64,000 bases of DNA. Origin: Lamprobacter modestohalophilus (GTDB taxonomy: Bacteria; Pseudomonadota; Gammaproteobacteria; Chromatiales; Chromatiaceae). The translations under genes were made by a program, and so were the position numbers. The notes below the pieces were generated by a model. It did not search any database. It was not told where the DNA came from and saw only the letters and a program-made list of their open reading frames with translations. Shown here in pieces: positions 35,063 to 45,289 of this stretch. The DNA lies in assembly GCF_016583905.1 (NCBI RefSeq), contig NZ_NRRY01000002.1, positions 1 through 64,000 on the forward strand, read 5' to 3'. Positions within the stretch are counted from its first letter, which is position 1, and every line of letters starts with the position of its first letter.

Positions 35063-36013
35063 ATGCGCGAAAATATGAACGGCTCGGCTTTGGTGATGAT
35101 CATGGAGAGCGGTGCGCAGTTGAGGCGCGGCCTGCTGAGCCGGCTCGGGCGTTGGCTGGTGCTGGTGATCCTCTGCGGATTCCTCGCTGAGACCGCCCTC
35201 GCTGAGCCTTGTTGCGAGCAGGGACTCCTGTTTCGTCTAGACCCAGAGGCGAGTGTCCAGCCGTCGAGCTGGTTGTTCGGGACCATGCATAGTGATGATC
35301 CGCGCGTAACGCGCTTGCCGGCGCCGGTGCTTGCCGCCTTCGATTCGGCGCTAGGGGTGGTGTTAGAGGTGGTCCCTGACGCAGCGATGCAAGAGGCGTC
35401 GCGTGCAGCCATGCTGTTGAGTCCAGACGAGCGCCTCTCCGAACAGTTGCCACCTGCGCTCTATCAGGAGATCCTCACCGCGCTGGCCGAGCGTGGCATA
35501 CCACAGGCAGCGGCTGAGCGGCTCGCGCCTTGGGCGATCTTGCTGGTCCTCAGTATGCCTCCGGCGAGTACCGCTCCGGTCCTTGATCTCGTGCTGTATC
35601 AACGTGCAGTCGAGTCGGGCAAGCCGGTCGTGGGGCTCGAGACCATCGCGGAACAGCTGTCCGTGTTCCAGGCGCTCAGTCTCGAGGATCAAATTGTATT
35701 GCTCGAATCGACCCTTCGTGACCGCGCACAGCTACCGCAAGTCTTTGCGGCATTGCTGAATGCCTATCTTGACGGCGATCTTGCGACCTTGATGAAGCTT
35801 GGGCAGACCCTGGCGGCCGAAGATCCCGAGATCGACGCGCGTCTGCGCCGAGCGCTGATTGACGATCGCAATCGGCGCATGTTCGAGCGGCTGGCTCCCA
35901 TCCTCCAACAGGGAGGTCGGTTCATTGCCGTGGGCGCGTTGCATTTGCCTGGTCCCGGTGGATTGTTGCAGCGCCTGCAGGCGGCAGGCGTAGAGGTTAC
36001 GCGCGTTTACTGA
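35063..36013 (+). CDS. TraB/GumN family protein
   Basis: 316 residues from the ATG at 35063; an in-frame GTG at 35036 lies inside the repeat. A signal anchor ([20 protein letters not shown]) is followed by [20 protein letters not shown] and the metal-site motif [23 protein letters not shown], and a late [18 protein letters not shown]. The family is a predicted metal-dependent protease fold (Tiki/TraB); substrates in bacteria are unknown. Probably periplasmic. Confidence 0.8.
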   Translation: MRENMNGSALVMIMESGAQLRRGLLSRLGRWLVLVILCGFLAETALAEPCCEQGLLFRLDPEASVQPSSWLFGTMHSDDPRVTRLPAPVLAAFDSALGVVLEVVPDAAMQEASRAAMLLSPDERLSEQLPPALYQEILTALAERGIPQAAAERLAPWAILLVLSMPPASTAPVLDLVLYQRAVESGKPVVGLETIAEQLSVFQALSLEDQIVLLESTLRDRAQLPQVFAALLNAYLDGDLATLMKLGQTLAAEDPEIDARLRRALIDDRNRRMFERLAPILQQGGRFIAVGALHLPGPGGLLQRLQAAGVEVTRVY

Positions 36014-36092
36014 TGCTCAGCTGAGCCGGAGCGCTGTGCTAACATCGCATTCGAGTCATCGCGGTGTTCGATGAGATGCGGGAGTCCGGTCT

Positions 36093-36845
36093 ATGCATAG
36101 AGTGCGCCTTCTTCGCCCCCTGTTCCTGGCGCTCTTGGCGGCGTCATTGGTGGGGGGCTGTAGCTCGATCCCAAAGGAGCAGCGCGATCCACGCGATCCT
36201 TGGCAGCCCTATAACCGGGCGATGTTCAAGTTCAACACCGACTTCGATAATGCCTTCTTCAAGCCAGTGGCTCAGGGCTATCAGGCCATCATCCCCGAGC
36301 CAGTGAACCACGGCATCACCAACTTTTTCAACAACATCGCCGATGTGACCTCGGCGGTGAACAATGCGCTCCAGTTCAAGCTCTCGCGTGCTGGGAGCGA
36401 TGTCGGCCGCGTGGTGGTGAATACCACCGTGGGCCTGGTCGGCTTCATCGATGTCGCCACCAATGTCGGCATCCCGAGCTACAAGGAAGACTTCGGTCAG
36501 ACACTGGGCTACTGGGGGATCGGCGACGGCCCCTACTTCGTGATGCCGATCTTGGGTCCCAGCTCGGTGCGCGACACCGTTGGCTTTGCCGGCGATGTGG
36601 TGATCGACCCGTTCTTTAGTCTGGAGGCGGATGAGATCTACTGGGGCTTCGTGGTGGTGCGGGCAATTGACGTTCGGGCCGGACTGCTTGCCGCCGGCGA
36701 TCTGATGGATGAAGCCGCGCTCGATCGCTACGTTTTCGTGCGCGATGCCTATCTGCAGCGACGCCGTAACCTCGTCCATGATGGCAATCCGCCAGAGGAC
36801 CAAGACTACGATCTGTTCTGGGACGAGGACCTCATCGACGAGTAA
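36093..36845 (+). CDS. mlaA: Outer-membrane lipoprotein MlaA (VacJ)
   Basis: 250 residues with lipobox LVGGC, then DPWQPYNRAMFKFNTDFDN, VAQGYQAIIPEPVNHGITNF, ALQFKLSRAGSDVGRVVVNT, EDFGQTLGYWGIGDGPYFVM and ILGPSSVRDTVGF. MlaA removes phospholipid from the outer leaflet of the outer membrane and hands it to MlaC. The other mla genes are not here. The acidic C-terminal DEDLIDE is short. Confidence 0.94.
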   Translation: MHRVRLLRPLFLALLAASLVGGCSSIPKEQRDPRDPWQPYNRAMFKFNTDFDNAFFKPVAQGYQAIIPEPVNHGITNFFNNIADVTSAVNNALQFKLSRAGSDVGRVVVNTTVGLVGFIDVATNVGIPSYKEDFGQTLGYWGIGDGPYFVMPILGPSSVRDTVGFAGDVVIDPFFSLEADEIYWGFVVVRAIDVRAGLLAAGDLMDEAALDRYVFVRDAYLQRRRNLVHDGNPPEDQDYDLFWDEDLIDE

Positions 36846-36977
36846 TCGCAGGGGCGTATCGGCTCGGCGATCTCTGTGCGCTGCGCGCGCGATGTTCAGT
36901 CAGGAGCAGCCGCTGACCAAGCGAGATCGGGTACTCCGTATCGGCAATCCGATCCGCTCGGCAAGCCGCTGGTCGAG

Positions 36978-37217
36978 TTAGTTCGAGCTACTCGAGCTTG
37001 ACGACTTCTTCCCACCCTTGCCTCGACAATAGCCGTTGACCTGTACGCCATCCTTGCGCTTATAACTGTCTACCCAGGTACAGGCGTCTTGACCTTCGCA
37101 GGTGGATTTTTCCATCCCTTTGCATTCGGCTGAGAGTGCCGATTGGGAGGCCAGCGTTAGCGCTCCCGTTATCGTGAGCATTGCAAATAAACTGACGGGG
37201 CGACTGGGCCTTTTCAT
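36978..37217 (-). CDS. Small secreted cysteine-containing protein
   Basis: 79 residues from the ATG at 37217. A signal peptide (cut after SALSA) gives a mature chain with four cysteines: ECKGMEKSTCEGQDACTWVD and VNGYCRGKGGKK, then a serine tail. It resembles short periplasmic proteins with a C-x7-C-x5-C-x-W pattern found widely in proteobacteria; function unknown. The SSSSSSS tail is low complexity. Confidence 0.6.
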   Translation of the reverse strand: MKRPSRPVSLFAMLTITGALTLASQSALSAECKGMEKSTCEGQDACTWVDSYKRKDGVQVNGYCRGKGGKKSSSSSSSN

Positions 37218-37527
37218 CACTTCGTCTCCTCTCTATCCACTGAGTCCACGCTTGGCGGACGTTATCAGACAGGTTCCTAGGGCGGCCTCGGGAGCCACAA
37301 TACCGAGGATAACCAGCCTCTAGGCGCATGCGCAACTCATCAATGGCCTATGAGTCCTGAAGTGACTGCGGTTGTCTTCTCTGCTCGACGGTACTCCTGT
37401 GCGCTTGGACGGTCATCATGACACCGAAAATCGGCCGCTGCGGACTGAGCAATCGCTCGTAATCTCACGGCCGATTCGTCACCGGTGATGGTGAGTATGT
37501 CGGCCAGGATCGTGTTCGCGCGAGATG
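37218..37527. other. Intergenic stretch with one inverted repeat
   Basis: No convincing gene. AATCGGCCG (37429-37437) and CGGCCGATT (37468-37476) form an inverted repeat with a 30-base loop, and TCACCGGTGA near 37480 is a short palindrome. I see no T-run that would make either a clear terminator. Confidence 0.4.
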
Positions 37528-38169
37528 CTATCGCGACTGGCTGGCGAGGTCGGCGGGCGAACAGTCGGCATGCGGCTGCGCGAGCCTAAGGTAGGCCTGG
37601 TGCAGGCGCTCGACCTGTGGCCAAAGGCTGGATGGATCGCCGCTGTTATCAATCCAGTCATCAGCCGCAGCAAGGCGCTCGGCGCGACTGACCTGGCTGG
37701 CGATAATGCGTTGAATCTGATCGGGCGCCAGACCGCTGCGCTCCTGCACACGCGCGATCTGCATCGCTTCCGGCAGATCGACGACCAGCACCCGGTCGAC
37801 CAATGATTGCTGGCCGGTCTCCAGTAGGAGCGGGATCATCAGCAGAGCGTAGGGGCCGCTGATCGCTGCGGTCTCGGCAAGCATGTCGGCGCGGATCAAG
37901 GGATGCAGGATGCCCTCTAGGCACTGGCGCGCGGCCGGGTCGGCGAAGACCTGCTGTCGCATCCGCGCGCGATCGAGGGCGCCTGTCGCATCGACCATGT
38001 CGGCGCCGAATGCGGCGGCGATGGCCGGTAGTGCCTCGCCACCCGGCCCGGTCAGACGATGCGATATTGCGTCGGCATCACTGACTGTGACCCCAAAGGA
38101 TGCAAATTGATCGGCAACGGTACTTTTCCCGCTGCCGATTCCGCCTGTGAGCGCAACCCGATAGGTCAT
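37528..38169 (-). CDS. coaE: Dephospho-CoA kinase
   Basis: 213 residues from the ATG at 38169. Final step of coenzyme A synthesis. P-loop VALTGGIGSGKSTVADQFA, VSDADAISHRL, LHPLIRADML and LLLETGQQSLVDRVLVVDL with the lid segment ERSGLAPDQIQRIIASQ. Five bases after pilD, the conserved pil-coaE arrangement. Confidence 0.95.
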   Translation of the reverse strand: MTYRVALTGGIGSGKSTVADQFASFGVTVSDADAISHRLTGPGGEALPAIAAAFGADMVDATGALDRARMRQQVFADPAARQCLEGILHPLIRADMLAETAAISGPYALLMIPLLLETGQQSLVDRVLVVDLPEAMQIARVQERSGLAPDQIQRIIASQVSRAERLAAADDWIDNSGDPSSLWPQVERLHQAYLRLAQPHADCSPADLASQSR

Positions 38170-38174
38170 GGGTG

Positions 38175-39155
38175 TCAGGCCAACCCCGACCAGCGCAGAT
38201 AAGCGCCTGTGATGGCATCGCCCCAGAGTAGGCTGACCCAGCCGGCAATAGCCAGGAATGGCCCATAGGGAATCGGTTGTCCAGCCTGCTGGCGTCCGCT
38301 TGCAATCAGTAAAACACCGACAATCGCGCCTGGCAGCGCCGAGAGCAGGATGATCTGCGGCACGGCTTGCCAGCCGAGCCAGGCACCAAAGAGCGCCAAC
38401 AGCTTGAAGTCCCCGCGCCCCATACCCTCCTTGCCGGTCGTGATTCGGAAGGCCTGGAACACCAGCCACAGCAGCAAGTAGCCTGCCGCAGCGCCGAGAA
38501 TCGCCGAGGTTGGATCGGTGAAGGTGCCGCCCAGACTCAGCAGCAGGCCGAGCCACAGTAGCGGCAGGGTCAAGCTGTCCGGCAACAGTTGCGTATCGAA
38601 GTCGATGATCGCGAGTGCGATCAGTCCCCAGGTCAGGATCAAGGCGGCGAGCGCCGCAGGGGTCGGGCCGAGCTGCCAGACCACCACCACCGACAGCACG
38701 GCGGTGAGTGCCTCGACCAGTGGATAGCGGATCGAGATCCTCGCCTCGCAGGCGCGACAACGGCCACGCAAGCGCAGCCAGCTGAGGATCGGGATGTTAT
38801 CGAGCGGTCTGATGGCGGTGCCGCAAGACGGGCAGTGCGAGCCAGGCCGTGAGAGGCCGAGGCGGGGCGCCGTGGCCCTCTCTGCGGTCGGCGGCGGCTG
38901 CGATGTCGCGGCTGCAGGCGCGGGAGCAGGCGCGGGAGCAGGTGTGGGAGCAGGTGTGGAAGCATCTGGCCGCGACGTGGCTAGGCTGTCCATGGCTAGG
39001 AGTTCGGCGCATTCCTCGCGCCATTCTTGCTCCATGATGCGCGGGAGACGCAAGATCAGCACGTTGAGAAAGCTGCCGACGGCGAGACCAAATAGCGCCG
39101 TGGTCAAGTAGAGCAGCGCAGGTGCTTGCTCGAAGAGGCTGATGAGCTCGCTCAA
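38175..39155 (-). CDS. pilD: Prepilin peptidase/N-methyltransferase
   Basis: 326 residues, eight membrane helices. Processes type IV prepilins at the inner membrane. N-terminal GLAVGSFLNVLILRLPRIME, zinc-binding CPSCGTAI...CRACEARIS, and the two aspartates in AIIDFDTQLLPD and GMGRGDFKLLALFGAWLG. Between the first helix and the zinc motif lies an unusual insert of about 45 residues with alternating Pro-Ala (PAPTPAPAPAPAPA), absent from typical PilD (about 290 residues). Confidence 0.93.
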   Translation of the reverse strand: MSELISLFEQAPALLYLTTALFGLAVGSFLNVLILRLPRIMEQEWREECAELLAMDSLATSRPDASTPAPTPAPAPAPAPAAATSQPPPTAERATAPRLGLSRPGSHCPSCGTAIRPLDNIPILSWLRLRGRCRACEARISIRYPLVEALTAVLSVVVVWQLGPTPAALAALILTWGLIALAIIDFDTQLLPDSLTLPLLWLGLLLSLGGTFTDPTSAILGAAAGYLLLWLVFQAFRITTGKEGMGRGDFKLLALFGAWLGWQAVPQIILLSALPGAIVGVLLIASGRQQAGQPIPYGPFLAIAGWVSLLWGDAITGAYLRWSGLA

Positions 39156-39211
39156 GTGAACGCCCCCCCGGCTTCGCTTGCTTGTTCCAACACGCGCTTG
39201 AGATGCATCGC

Positions 39212-40495
39212 TCAGACCACGGCCGCGAGCTTGAAGATGGGCAGGTACATCGCGACCACGAGGCTACCGACGAGGCCGCCAATCACCACCATGATGAGCG
39301 GCTCGAGCAGGCTGCTGAGGGCGTCGACCGCATTGTCGACCTGTTCCTCGTAGAAATCAGCGGCCTTGCCAAGCATGGCGTCTAGCGCTCCGGACTCTTC
39401 ACCAATCGCCGTCATCTGGATCACCATGTGTGGGAAAACATTGGCCTGACGCATCGCCAGTTGCAGGCTTTGGCCGGTGGCGACTTCGTCGCGCATCTTG
39501 CTGACTGCGTTGGCGTAGACCACGCTGCCAGTGGCGCCTGAGACCGAGTCCAGCGCGTCCACCAGGGGAACACCGGCGGCGAACATGGTCGACAGTGTGC
39601 GTGCATAACGGGCGACAGCGGCCTTATGCAGGATGGGACCGATCACCGGCAGTCGCAGCGCAGTCCGGTCGACGGCATCGCGGAACGCCTTCGAGCGTTT
39701 GAAGGCGTAAATCATCGCATAGACCAGCGCGGCGATCCCGGCCGCAATGAGCCACCAGTAGTCGCGCAAGAAGTCGGACATCGCGATGACCAGCAAGGTG
39801 AACGCCGGCAGGTCGGCGCCGAAGCTCGAGAACAGGTCTTTGAACTGCGGGATCACGAAGAGCATGATCACCACGGTGACGATGATCGCGACCAAGATCA
39901 CCGCTGCCGGGTAAAACATCGCCTTCTTGATCTTGCCTTTGATCGATTCGGTCTTCTCCTTGTAGGTCGCGATCTTATCCAGCAAGACATCGAGGACGCC
40001 GGCTTGCTCGCCGGCCGCGACCAGGTTGCAGACCAGGTCGTCGAATTGGAGTGGAAACTTACGCAGTGCCGCCGCCATGCTTGTGCCGCTTTCGATATCG
40101 CCCTTGATGGTCAGCAAGAGCTCCTGCATCGATGGGTTATCGTGTCCGCGACCGACGATATCGAACGACTGCACCAATGGCACGCCGGCGGCCATCATGG
40201 TCGCGAGCTGGCGGCTAAAGACGCTGATATCGGCGGCAGTGATCTTCCTTTTGCCGCTGCCGAACAGCGGTTGCGGCTTCTTGCGGACCTTGGTCGGGCT
40301 GACACCCTGACGCCGGAGATCGGCGCGGGCTAAGGCGAGACTCGATGCGCGCAGATCACCTTTGACGCGGGCGCCGCGACGATCGATGCCCTCCCACAAA
40401 AAGACGGCGGCCCTCTCCGGCTCATTTTTTTGCGGCTTCTGTCTCTGCTTTTGTTTCTGCTTCTGTTTCTGCTGCTGTGCCGTCGTAGCAACCAT
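39212..40495 (-). CDS. pilC: Type IV pilus inner-membrane platform protein
   Basis: 427 residues with two GspF domains: DISVFSRQLATMMAAGVPLV with PLQFDDLVCNLVAAGEQAGV, and RYARTLSTMFAAGVPLVDAL with VFPHMVIQMTAIGEESGALD. Three membrane helices. Anchors the pilus machine and works with PilB. The first 25 residues are a Gln/Lys run (QQQKQKQKQKQRQKPQ) that is not typical and comes from a repetitive DNA tract. Five bases after pilB. Confidence 0.94.
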   Translation of the reverse strand: MVATTAQQQKQKQKQKQRQKPQKNEPERAAVFLWEGIDRRGARVKGDLRASSLALARADLRRQGVSPTKVRKKPQPLFGSGKRKITAADISVFSRQLATMMAAGVPLVQSFDIVGRGHDNPSMQELLLTIKGDIESGTSMAAALRKFPLQFDDLVCNLVAAGEQAGVLDVLLDKIATYKEKTESIKGKIKKAMFYPAAVILVAIIVTVVIMLFVIPQFKDLFSSFGADLPAFTLLVIAMSDFLRDYWWLIAAGIAALVYAMIYAFKRSKAFRDAVDRTALRLPVIGPILHKAAVARYARTLSTMFAAGVPLVDALDSVSGATGSVVYANAVSKMRDEVATGQSLQLAMRQANVFPHMVIQMTAIGEESGALDAMLGKAADFYEEQVDNAVDALSSLLEPLIMVVIGGLVGSLVVAMYLPIFKLAAVV

Positions 40496-40500
40496 CGCGT

Positions 40501-42210
40501 TCAGTCTCGGGTAATGCGGTTTAGCTCGAGTAGGCTAGTGATGCCGTTTTTGACCTGGCGGAGTCCCGATTGGCGCAGGTCCAGATAACCTTCCTGAGCG
40601 GCTTGTCGGGCAAGATCGAGCGAATTGCCGCCTTCCATAATGGTGCGCCCCATCGCCTCGGAAACCTCGACCACTTGGAAAATGCCGACGCGTCCTTTAT
40701 AGCCCTCGGTACAGCGTTCACAGCCGACCGCTTTGTAGAGCGTGAGACCGTCATTGATCTCTTGCTCGGTGAAACCCTCCGCCAGGAGCGCCTCACGCGG
40801 GAGCTCCTCAGCTTCTCGGCAATGGAGGCAGAGCTTCCGCGCAAGTCTCTGCGCCATGATAACCAGCACGGAGGAGGCGATATTGAAAGGCGCGACACCC
40901 ATGTTCGCGAGTCGGGTCAGCGACTGCGGCGCATCGTTGGTGTGCAGCGTTGAGAGGACGAGGTGGCCCGTCTGAGCGGCCTTGACCGCAATTTCAGCGG
41001 TCTCGAGATCTCGGATCTCGCCCACCATCAGAATGTCCGGGTCCTGGCGAAGAAAGGCGCGCAACGCGGCTGCGAAGGTCAGGCCCGTCTTGGCGTTCAT
41101 GTTGACCTGGTTGATGCCAGGGACTTGGATCTCGACGGGGTCTTCAACGGTCGAGATGTTGACGCCGATCTCATTGAGGATGTTGAGTGCCGAGTAGAGG
41201 GTCACGGTCTTGCCAGACCCCGTGGGTCCCGTCACCAGTATCATCCCGTAGGGCCGGGCGATGGCACGCAAGAAGATCTCTTGCTGCTTCGGCGACATGC
41301 CGAGGTTGTCGACGCCAACGGTGCTACCGGCCGAGTCGAGAATACGCAGCACGACCTTCTCGCCGTAGAGTGTCGGTAAGGTGTTAACGCGGAAATCGAT
41401 GTCGTGCGAATAGCCAAGCTTGAGCTTGAGTCTGCCGTCCTGCGGTATTCGGCGCTCGGCAATATTCATGCGCGACATCACCTTCAGGCGTGCGATCAGC
41501 CGGTTGGCGATGTTCAGCGGCGGATTGGCGACTTCGTGCAGCACGCCATCCTGGCGAAAACGGATACGGAAGTAGCGTTCGTAAGGCTCGAAATGGACGT
41601 CTGAGGCGGCGGCATTGATGGCATCAAGCAGGATCTTATTGACGTATCGCACCACGGGTGCGTCATCGACGTTCGGGTCCGCGTCATTGTTTTCGGCGTC
41701 ATTGTCGGCACCATCGGCCTTGCCAAGATCGGCATCGATGAGGTCAGAGAGCGTTGTGTCCTGAGCTTGTAGCGTTTTGTTGATCGCGTTGGCGAGTTTG
41801 TCGTCTTCGACGAGTATGGCGCTGACGCTGAGGTCGGTATTGAACCGGATCTCGTCCAGTGCCCGATCGTTGGTCGGATCGGAGACGGCGACGAACAGAC
41901 GGTTGCCACGGCGGAACAACGGTAATGCGCGATGCTTGCGAACGAGGCGCGCATCAACCAGGTCCATTGGCACGTTGAGCAGGTCGACCGCGAGGAGGTC
42001 GACCAGCGGCACGCCAAATTCCTCAGAGGCGGCAACGGCGATTCGATGGCTATCGAGGACCTTTTGCTCGACGAGGTATTGAACGAAGGGTTGGCGTCGG
42101 CCATTGGCTTCAGCCTGCGCCGTCTGCGCCCGTTTTTCCGATAAGAGCCCATCCTGCACCAGACGTCGCGCCAGCCCGGCGGGATTGATGGTGGGCGCTT
42201 CGGTCGCCAT
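40501..42210 (-). CDS. pilB: Type IV pilus extension ATPase
   Basis: 569 residues. N-terminal MshEN domain (about 10-150) and the secretion ATPase core: Walker A MILVTGPTGSGKTVTLYSAL, Asp box ISTVEDPVEIQVPGINQV, Walker B PDILMVGEIRDLETAEIAVK, His box LVLSTLHTNDAPQSLTRL, and the zinc tetracysteine (CLHC...CERC). Drives pilin polymerisation. First gene of pilB-pilC-pilD-coaE. Confidence 0.96.
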   Translation of the reverse strand: MATEAPTINPAGLARRLVQDGLLSEKRAQTAQAEANGRRQPFVQYLVEQKVLDSHRIAVAASEEFGVPLVDLLAVDLLNVPMDLVDARLVRKHRALPLFRRGNRLFVAVSDPTNDRALDEIRFNTDLSVSAILVEDDKLANAINKTLQAQDTTLSDLIDADLGKADGADNDAENNDADPNVDDAPVVRYVNKILLDAINAAASDVHFEPYERYFRIRFRQDGVLHEVANPPLNIANRLIARLKVMSRMNIAERRIPQDGRLKLKLGYSHDIDFRVNTLPTLYGEKVVLRILDSAGSTVGVDNLGMSPKQQEIFLRAIARPYGMILVTGPTGSGKTVTLYSALNILNEIGVNISTVEDPVEIQVPGINQVNMNAKTGLTFAAALRAFLRQDPDILMVGEIRDLETAEIAVKAAQTGHLVLSTLHTNDAPQSLTRLANMGVAPFNIASSVLVIMAQRLARKLCLHCREAEELPREALLAEGFTEQEINDGLTLYKAVGCERCTEGYKGRVGIFQVVEVSEAMGRTIMEGGNSLDLARQAAQEGYLDLRQSGLRQVKNGITSLLELNRITRD

Positions 42211-42244
42211 GGTGCAGTGCAGGCTGGTCCCTATGTTTGCTTGG

Positions 42245-43189
42245 TCAACGGCTAATATTGAAAGCGAGTCTCACGTTGTTAGCAACCAGACCGTTATCCT
42301 TTTGCTCGCTCTCATTGAGATAGAATTCGAGGATGGTCTCGCGATTCATCAGCATCTCCTCGGTCACCTCCTCCGCAATCTCATTGGCGTGACAGAAGAC
42401 GCTGACATAGGGCGACTCAGGCTCGCGCGGATCGGTGATCCACAGGTCCGGAGAGATATCTTGGATGAAGCGGAGGAAGCCGTAGCCCTTGTCCGGGAAC
42501 CATTTCGTGCAGACGCCGCGCACGCAAGAACCAGACTTGCCCCACTCATTGCGCGGCTCATAGGTAACCGGCAGTAGATCAGGGATCAGGAAGCCGGGCC
42601 AGAAGGCGTCGACCTCTTGCTGCAGGGCACGCGAGACATTCTTGAATCCAATCAGCTCGACGCGGCAGCCGCGATTCTGCAAGGCCTCGACCACCTGGAG
42701 GAAGTCGCCGTCTCCAGTGACGAGGATCACCTGATCGAGCTTCTCGGCCTGGAGCATCGCATCGACGGCCATGTCGAGGTCGGCATTGGCCTTCATCGAG
42801 ACGTTGCCGGCCTCATCCGTGTAGCGGCGCACGTACTTGACAGTGATCTTCCAGCCGAAGTCACGCACCATCTGCTGGTAGCCGCGGCTCTTCTTGGCGT
42901 ATTCGGGGTCTTCGCGCGCGCGCTCGGAATCGTAAGAGATATAGGTATTGAGGCGTTGCAAGATGCCGCCCTCACGCCCTGCGAAGCGTCGCAGGATGTC
43001 GTAGCGCATCTGATAGCCACCGTTGTAACGGACATTCTCGGCGTCGACATAGACGCCAACTCGCTGACATAAAGGCAAGGAGGTTAACCTCGTGGGGGCT
43101 GAGCGCCCAACTGGAGTCCGTTCGGGATGGGAAGCGTAAGTGAAAATGAGGATTGGTGATGGATGACTGCCAGGAGCGGTGCTTTGCAC
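42245..43189 (-). CDS. NYN-domain nuclease fused to a cold-shock-like domain
   Basis: Up to 314 residues; the true start is unclear and conserved sequence begins near residue 40 (RVGVYVDAENVRYNGGYQMR). The NYN/PIN-like fold shows acidic residues in VDAENV, NADLDMAVDAML and LVTGDGDFLQVVEAL, expected to bind a metal for RNA cleavage. After residue 225, CTKWFPDKGYGFLRFIQDIS and VFCHANEI resemble an OB-fold cold-shock domain, implying RNA binding. The gene follows acs in the same direction by 23 bases. RNA target unknown. Confidence 0.75.
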   Translation of the reverse strand: MQSTAPGSHPSPILIFTYASHPERTPVGRSAPTRLTSLPLCQRVGVYVDAENVRYNGGYQMRYDILRRFAGREGGILQRLNTYISYDSERAREDPEYAKKSRGYQQMVRDFGWKITVKYVRRYTDEAGNVSMKANADLDMAVDAMLQAEKLDQVILVTGDGDFLQVVEALQNRGCRVELIGFKNVSRALQQEVDAFWPGFLIPDLLPVTYEPRNEWGKSGSCVRGVCTKWFPDKGYGFLRFIQDISPDLWITDPREPESPYVSVFCHANEIAEEVTEEMLMNRETILEFYLNESEQKDNGLVANNVRLAFNISR

Positions 43190-43212
43190 CGCCCCTGTTC
43201 TCGGACTCTGTG

Positions 43213-45159
43213 TTACAGATTGGCTCGGTTGTCGATCAGTTCTTCTACCACAGCCGGATCGGCGAGGGTTGAGGTATCGCCAAGCGTGCTGATCTCATTG
43301 GCGGCGATCTTGCGCAGGATGCGGCGCATGATCTTACCGGAGCGGGTCTTTGGTAGCCCCGGTGACCACTGGATGATGTCGACGGTGGCGATCGGGCCGA
43401 TCTCGGTGCGCACCAGCTTGACCAGCTCTTTCTTCAACTCATCGCTCGGCTCGACGCCGGCCATGGTGGTGACATAGGCGTAGATGCCCTGGCCCTTGAT
43501 GTCGTGCGGATAGCCCACCACCGCGGCCTCGGCGACGGCATCGTGCAAGACCAGCGCGGATTCGATCTCGGCGGTGCCGAGCCGGTGACCGGAGACGTTG
43601 AGCACGTCATCGATACGACCGGTGATCCAGTAGTAGCCATCGGCATCGCGCTTGGCGCCATCGCCGGAGAAATAGTAGCCGGGATACTGCTTGAAGTAGG
43701 TGTCGATGAAGCGTTGGTGATCGCCATAGACGGTGCGCATCTGGCCGGGCCAGGGCCGGGTGATGACCAGCGCGCCCTCAGCCTCGCCTTCGAGGATGGT
43801 GCCAGTAGTGGCATCAACCAGCGCGGGCACCACACCGAAGAAGGGTTTGGTCGCCGAGCCAGGCTTGGTCGGCGTGGCGCCGGGCAGCGGTGTGATCAGA
43901 TGGCCACCCGTCTCGGTCTGCCACCAGGTATCGACGATTGGGCAGCGCTCGTCGCCGACCACCCGGTGATACCACTCCCAGGCCTCGGGATTGATCGGCT
44001 CGCCAACGGTGCCGAGGATGCGCAGGCTCTTGCGCGAGGTCTTCTTGACCGGCTCCTCGCCGGCACGCATCAGCGCGCGGATTGCCGTGGGCGCGGTGTA
44101 GAAGGTGGCGACATTGTGCTTGTCGATCACCTGCCAGAAGCGTGACATATCCGGATAGTTCGGGATGCCCTCGAACATCAGCGAGATGGCGCCATTGGCC
44201 AGCGGGCCGTAGACGATGTAGGTGTGCCCAGTGACCCAGCCGACATCGGCGGTGCACCAATAGACCTCACCCTCGCGATAGTCGAAGGTGTACTTGTGCG
44301 TCATCGCCGCATAGACCAGATAGCCGCCGGTGGTGTGTAGCACGCCCTTCGGCTTGCCGGTCGAGCCTGAGGTATAGAGGATGAACAGCGGGTCCTCGGC
44401 GTCCATCGGCTCCGGCTCGCACTCGGCGGAGGCATCGGCCATGGCGTCGTGATACCAGAGGTCACGACCCTCATGCCAAGCCACCTCGCCGCCGGTGCGA
44501 CGCACGACGATGCAAGTATCGATACTCGGACATTCCTCGAGCGCCTTATCGGCATTCTTCTTCAGCGGCACGTGGCGGCCACCGCGTACGCTCTCATCCG
44601 AGGTGATCAGCAGCCGGCATTCCGAGTCCTGGATGCGATCGCGCAACGAATCCGGCGAGAAACCACCGAAGACGATCGAATGCACCGCACCGATGCGGGT
44701 GCAGGCCAGCATCGCAACTGCGGCTTCCGGGATCATCGGCAGGTAGATGCAGACCCGATCGCCCTTGCTGACGCCGCGCGCCTTCATCACGTTGGCGAGC
44801 TTGCAGACCTCGGCATGCAGTTCGCGATAGGTGACCTTGCGATCTTCCTCCGGGTTGTCGCCTTCCCAGATGATCGCAACCTGATCGCCACGGGTGGCCA
44901 GGTGTCGATCCAAGCAGTTCTGCGACACATTGAGCTTGCCGCCCTCGAACCAGCGGATATGCACCTCGTCCGGGCCATAGCTGTAATCCATGACCTTGTT
45001 CCACTTCTCGAGCCAGGTCACATGCTTCTCCGCATGCTCGGCCCAAAAGCCCTCGGGATCATCGACCGAGCGCTGATACATGCTGCGATAGCTTTCTTCG
45101 TCGATTAGCGCTTCGGCGGCGATTTCGGCGGGGACAGGGTAGATCTTGGAATCCGACAT
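43213..45159 (-). CDS. acs: Acetyl-CoA synthetase
   Basis: 648 residues. Activates acetate to acetyl-CoA through acetyl-AMP. Motifs: [79 protein letters not shown] and the C-terminal [19 protein letters not shown] whose lysine is the usual acetylation switch. Full length. Supports acetate photoassimilation. Confidence 0.96.
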   Translation of the reverse strand: MSDSKIYPVPAEIAAEALIDEESYRSMYQRSVDDPEGFWAEHAEKHVTWLEKWNKVMDYSYGPDEVHIRWFEGGKLNVSQNCLDRHLATRGDQVAIIWEGDNPEEDRKVTYRELHAEVCKLANVMKARGVSKGDRVCIYLPMIPEAAVAMLACTRIGAVHSIVFGGFSPDSLRDRIQDSECRLLITSDESVRGGRHVPLKKNADKALEECPSIDTCIVVRRTGGEVAWHEGRDLWYHDAMADASAECEPEPMDAEDPLFILYTSGSTGKPKGVLHTTGGYLVYAAMTHKYTFDYREGEVYWCTADVGWVTGHTYIVYGPLANGAISLMFEGIPNYPDMSRFWQVIDKHNVATFYTAPTAIRALMRAGEEPVKKTSRKSLRILGTVGEPINPEAWEWYHRVVGDERCPIVDTWWQTETGGHLITPLPGATPTKPGSATKPFFGVVPALVDATTGTILEGEAEGALVITRPWPGQMRTVYGDHQRFIDTYFKQYPGYYFSGDGAKRDADGYYWITGRIDDVLNVSGHRLGTAEIESALVLHDAVAEAAVVGYPHDIKGQGIYAYVTTMAGVEPSDELKKELVKLVRTEIGPIATVDIIQWSPGLPKTRSGKIMRRILRKIAANEISTLGDTSTLADPAVVEELIDNRANL

Positions 45160-45289
45160 AATGTTGAGTCCTCCTCTGGGCGGCTCTGCGGTGTCCGTTC
45201 CGCTTGTTTGGGGTTGATTTGTTTTGGCTGGATGGTTGACCGAATACTTAACCGATGGAGTCTAAACCCTCAGCCGCAGCGCTGCCAGA

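Noticed and set aside
39626-40333. Long open frame of 235 codons opposite pilC
   Set aside because: It mirrors the codons of pilC on the other strand and has no protein-like pattern; such shadows are common in G+C-rich DNA. The same applies to 62340-63302 opposite the macroglobulin gene, 14334-14993 opposite the glycosyltransferase, and 1071-1850 opposite the DUF429-like gene.
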